This document shows positions 29,896 to 33,212 of a stretch of DNA of 33,212 nt, piece by piece; position 1 is the first letter of the stretch, and every line of letters starts with the position of its first letter. Below the pieces are notes generated by a model, which was not told the origin of the DNA, searched no databases, and was given only the letters and a program-made list of their open reading frames with translations. A program made the translations under genes and the position numbers. Source of the stretch: Bordetella parapertussis (GTDB taxonomy: Bacteria > Pseudomonadota > Gammaproteobacteria > Burkholderiales > SG8-39); contig CAMDFL010000038.1 in assembly GCA_945897475.1 (NCBI GenBank), positions 1 to 33,212 on the forward strand, read 5' to 3'.

Positions 29896-30978
29896 CTAGA
29901 GCGGAAAAATAATACGAAAACAGGTTCTTCCGGGCTCACTGTCGACCTCGATCGCACCACCATGGTGCTGAATAAAGGTTTGAGCCAGGGTCAACCCCAA
30001 GCCCGTACCGCCTTCACGCCCGGAAACCAAAGGAAAAAACATCTTTTCGCGTATTTCATCCCGGATTCCCGGTCCGTTGTCCATCACTTGCAATTCTAAT
30101 GCCAGCTTGTGTTGGTACTTTTTGAGCATCACATGTCGCGCCACACAGGTCTTGAGCGTTAATTGTCCTTTGCCATTTTCGTTCGAGGCGATAGCCTGTG
30201 CCGCGTTTCGCGCGATGTTCAACACCACTTGAATGAGCTGTTCGCGATCACCGTGCAGATCAGGCAAGCTGACATCGTAGCTACGTTCGACCTGCAGGCC
30301 CACGGGAAATTCGGCCAGTATCAGGCTGCGAACACGTTCACAGACTTCGTGAATATTGACGGTGCTGAACTGAGGTAGGCGGCTGGGTGTCAGCAGTCTA
30401 TCCATCAGCAATTGCAATCGGTCGGCTTCCTTGATGATGACCTGCGTGTACTCGCGCAGTTCCGGGCGATCGAGTTCACGCTCAAGCAATTGCGCCGATC
30501 CGCGCAGGCCTCCCAGCGGATTTTTTATTTCATGGGCGAGGTTGCGGATCAGCGCGCGATTGGCCTCCGCCTGGGCGATTCGCTGTTCCTCGCGCTCGGC
30601 GCGCAACTGCTGGTCGATGTGGCGAAGTTCGATCAACAAGCGCGCAGGGTGAGATTCCACCGGAGTGACAATGCAATTGAGGTGCTGAGCCTCCTGACCG
30701 GGGCGGCCTATGACCAGATCCTGGTCGACAAAACCGCGCGCATCGGCGAAGGCCTGATCCATCATGGCTTTCAACGCCGAGCCCACCGCGAGTACTTCAT
30801 AAATCGGGAGAAAAAGGACGTTGCGAACGCTGACCGCCAATAGGTTTTCCGCGGCAGGATTGATATACAAAACACGCGAATCCGCGTCGAGGAGAATCAC
30901 CGCGGTTGCCAGCAAATCGAGTCCGGCGAAGTTCGAGGCAATCGGCGCGCCAACTTTTTTGGGTTTTAATGAATTCAT
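29896..30978 (-). CDS. ntrB: Nitrogen regulation sensor histidine kinase NtrB (PAS + HK)
   Basis: PAS N-terminus; H-box RNLAHEIKNPLGGLRGSAQLLERE; N-box VVLNIARNAAQAI; DNGPGIRDEIREKMFFPLVSGREGGTGLGL. Confidence 0.96.
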   Translation of the reverse strand: MNSLKPKKVGAPIASNFAGLDLLATAVILLDADSRVLYINPAAENLLAVSVRNVLFLPIYEVLAVGSALKAMMDQAFADARGFVDQDLVIGRPGQEAQHLNCIVTPVESHPARLLIELRHIDQQLRAEREEQRIAQAEANRALIRNLAHEIKNPLGGLRGSAQLLERELDRPELREYTQVIIKEADRLQLLMDRLLTPSRLPQFSTVNIHEVCERVRSLILAEFPVGLQVERSYDVSLPDLHGDREQLIQVVLNIARNAAQAIASNENGKGQLTLKTCVARHVMLKKYQHKLALELQVMDNGPGIRDEIREKMFFPLVSGREGGTGLGLTLAQTFIQHHGGAIEVDSEPGRTCFRIIFPL

Positions 30979-31045
30979 TCTTGACTAAGAAGCCGACGAA
31001 AGACCACTTGACGCCCTACAACAGGCAACACCGGACGCGCCAGGT

Positions 31046-31498
31046 TCAACGAATACTGGTCAATTCCCGGCGCAATTGCTCGACGTTTTTTTCGTGCCGC
31101 TCAACCACTTCGGTAAACGGTTTCAGACGATCCAGAACGCGCTGAAAATTCTTCTCGTCGCCACTGCGTATGCCCTGTTGCTCGGTGAGCTTCTGTCGTG
31201 CTTCGCCCAATCGTTTTTGTTCCCCGTCGAGTTCTTCCTCGAGGATCTTGCGACGATCGTTGGCGCGGCTCGCCGTATTCGGCGCAGGCGGCTTGGCAGC
31301 CGCCGAGGACGTGGCTCGATCGGCGGGAACCACGGAGATTTCGCGACTGACCACGGTGCACTTCTTGCCCGAGGTTTCTTCCTGGATATTGGTGTAGGTA
31401 CTGCGACCGCTCGCATCAACGCAGCGATAGGTCGTAGCTTGCGCTATCGCAGCAGCGGCGCTCATGCAGAGCCAAGCGGCAATCAGGTTGCGAAGCAT
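31046..31498 (-). CDS. DUF4124 domain-containing periplasmic protein with coiled-coil C-terminus
   Basis: Signal peptide MLRNLIAAWLCMSAAAAIAQA, then TYRCVDASGRSTYTNIQ; charged helical C-terminus. Confidence 0.82.
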   Translation of the reverse strand: MLRNLIAAWLCMSAAAAIAQATTYRCVDASGRSTYTNIQEETSGKKCTVVSREISVVPADRATSSAAAKPPAPNTASRANDRRKILEEELDGEQKRLGEARQKLTEQQGIRSGDEKNFQRVLDRLKPFTEVVERHEKNVEQLRRELTSIR

Positions 31499-31561
31499 GG
31501 TCCATCCATCGCTGAAGGGACCTTAAGTCTAGGCCATATAGACCTTGATTACAAATGAGAA

Positions 31562-31588
31562 AGGGACAGAGCAAAAGCCTCTGTCCCT
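31562..31588 (-). terminator. Intrinsic-type terminator downstream of glnA
   Basis: Perfect 10-bp stem agggacagag…ctctgtccct; on the minus strand followed by TTCTCATTTG. Confidence 0.6.
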
Positions 31589-31636
31589 GCCCAAAAATCT
31601 CACCAGACAAAGAAAACTATCTGTAAAAGCAATCGC

Positions 31637-33052
31637 TTACGACGAGTAATACATATCGAATTCGACCGGATGAGTGGTCATGCGGAAGCGGTTGAGCTCT
31701 TCCATCTTCAGGCCGATATAGGCATCCAGCATGTCGTCGGAAAATACACCGCCCTTGGTCAGGAACGCGCGGTCCTTCTCCAGATTTTCAAGCGCCATCT
31801 CAAGTGAGGAACATACATTCGGCACTTTCTTGGCTTGTGACGGCGGCAGGTCATAGAGATTTTTATCGATCGGATCACCGGGGTGAATCTTGTTCTGGAC
31901 ACCGTCCAGCCCTGCCATCAGCAGAGCGGCAAATGCCAGGTAGGCGTTCGCCGTGGGATCGGGGAAGCGCACTTCGACGCGACGACCGTTGGGACTGGAC
32001 ACGTAAGGAATCCGACAGGCTGCGGACCGATTGATCGCCGAATAAGCCAGATTAATTGGCGCCTCAAACCCGGGAACCAGACGCTTGTAGGAATTGGTGC
32101 CGGGGTTGGTGATGGCGTTCAAGGCCTTCGCATGCTTGATGATCCCGCCGATATAGAACAAGGCGAAATCCGAGAGACCGGCATAGCCATTGCCTGCGAA
32201 AAGATTTTTGCCATCTTTCCACACCGACTGGTGTACATGCATGCCGGAACCGTTGTCGCCGACAATGGGTTTTGGCATGAAGGTCGCGGTTTTCCCGTAG
32301 GAATGCGCCACATTCCAGACGGTGTATTTCAGGATCTGGTTCCAGTCGGCGCGCTTCACCAGACTATTGAACAAAGTTCCGATTTCACATTGCCCTGGGG
32401 CTGCAACCTCATGATGATGCACCTCGACTTCAACGCCCTGCTGCTCCAGCGCGATACACATTGCGTTGCGAATATCCTGCAAGGAGTCGGCGGGCGAGAC
32501 GGGGAAATAACCACCCTTGACCGGCGCGCGATGACCGGTATTGCCGCCGTCATAATCGATTGAACTGGACCACGGCGCTTCCTCCGACGTAATCTTCACC
32601 GACGAACCCGACATGTCTACGTTCCAGGTCACGCCGTCGAAAATGAAAAATTCCGGCTCCGGTCCGAAATAGGCGGTGTCGCCCAAACCTGAGGATTTGA
32701 GAAAGGCCTCGGCCCGCTTGGCGATGGTTCGCGGGTCGCGGTCATAGCCTGAGCCATCCTTAGGCTCTACCACGTCGCAGGTAATGTTCAGCACCGTCTC
32801 ATCGGTAAACGGGTCAAGACGGGCGGAATCGGGGTCTGGCATGAGCAACATGTCCGAGGCCTCAATGCCCTTCCAACCGGCGATGGACGATCCGTCAAAC
32901 GCATGGCCTGAATCAAACTTGGCCATGGTGAAGTGTTTCACCGGAACCGACACGTGCTGTTCCTTGCCACGGGTGTCGGTAAATCGAAGGTCCACAAACT
33001 TGACCTCCTTGTCTTTTAACATCTTCAGCACGTCATCTGCGGACATCGCCAT
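31637..33052 (-). CDS. glnA: Glutamine synthetase, type I
   Basis: 471 aa; [31 protein letters not shown], adenylylation-site region [13 protein letters not shown]. Confidence 0.98.
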   Translation of the reverse strand: MAMSADDVLKMLKDKEVKFVDLRFTDTRGKEQHVSVPVKHFTMAKFDSGHAFDGSSIAGWKGIEASDMLLMPDPDSARLDPFTDETVLNITCDVVEPKDGSGYDRDPRTIAKRAEAFLKSSGLGDTAYFGPEPEFFIFDGVTWNVDMSGSSVKITSEEAPWSSSIDYDGGNTGHRAPVKGGYFPVSPADSLQDIRNAMCIALEQQGVEVEVHHHEVAAPGQCEIGTLFNSLVKRADWNQILKYTVWNVAHSYGKTATFMPKPIVGDNGSGMHVHQSVWKDGKNLFAGNGYAGLSDFALFYIGGIIKHAKALNAITNPGTNSYKRLVPGFEAPINLAYSAINRSAACRIPYVSSPNGRRVEVRFPDPTANAYLAFAALLMAGLDGVQNKIHPGDPIDKNLYDLPPSQAKKVPNVCSSLEMALENLEKDRAFLTKGGVFSDDMLDAYIGLKMEELNRFRMTTHPVEFDMYYSS

Positions 33053-33062
33053 GAAAAACTCT

Positions 33063-33089
33063 CCTTAATGGAATTAATGGAATTAATGG
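33063..33089. repeat. Three tandem 9-bp units in the glnA 5' leader (ccttaatgg, aattaatgg, aattaatgg)
   Basis: Direct reading; the AGGAG SD lies at the gene-proximal end. Confidence 0.85.
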
Positions 33090-33149
33090 ATCGGTTGAGC
33101 GGAAATTACGGGGGGGCCGACAAAAACCGCGGCAGATTGGCATTCCCTG

Positions 33150-33165
33150 AGCAGAATTTATGCCA
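33150..33165 (-). promoter_or_regulatory. Candidate sigma54 (-24/-12) promoter of glnA: TGGCATAAATTCTGCT
   Basis: Matches TGGCAC-N5-TTGCW with GG/GC at correct 10-nt spacing; two mismatches; 98-113 bp upstream of the glnA ATG; NtrB/NtrC encoded downstream. Confidence 0.6.
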
Positions 33166-33212
33166 CACGGGAAGATCTGGCCCTTTCATTGTGCCATAAC
33201 AGGGCAGCACCA

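Noticed and set aside
33110-33116. G7 homopolymer in the glnA leader as a phase-variable tract
   Set aside because: Non-coding, short, and there is no promoter element whose spacing it clearly controls; ordinary in GC-rich DNA.
1-33212. CRISPR array, tRNA/rRNA genes, transposase, phage or toxin-antitoxin modules
   Set aside because: No regularly spaced identical repeats with unique spacers, no recognisable RNA genes by eye, and no mobile-element or toxin/antitoxin proteins in the ORF set; a tRNAscan/Infernal run would be needed to exclude small RNAs.

Overview
This 33.2 kb window looks like a mostly housekeeping chromosomal segment, probably betaproteobacterial judging by gene content and order (inference; no database search was run). 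From left to right it contains: a tkt-gap-pgk block (- strand); a beta-hydroxyacid dehydrogenase and nudC (+); dadA and an FAH-family hydrolase (-); typA (-); rsmE (+); a 42-codon MBL-hydrolase-like remnant followed by a TPR/GT41 (SPINDLY/OGT-like) protein (+); argA and an Fe(2+)-trafficking protein (+); an aceE-aceF-lpdA operon with rpiA attached by an ATGA overlap (-); a RutE-like nitroreductase, folD, oligopeptidase A, a DUF4124/glutaredoxin-like secreted protein and xthA (+); and glnA-DUF4124-ntrB-ntrC (-). I saw no CRISPR array, rRNA, tRNA, phage or transposase. There is no clear new multi-gene system. The most interesting signals are non-coding or small: a perfect 21-bp inverted repeat between xthA and ntrC; a chain of mutually exclusive complementary segments plus a U-run in the tkt-gap leader; recurrent short tandem duplications at gene borders and stop codons; an in-frame 15-bp minisatellite in a signal peptide; and a truncated MBL ORF that keeps its RBS.
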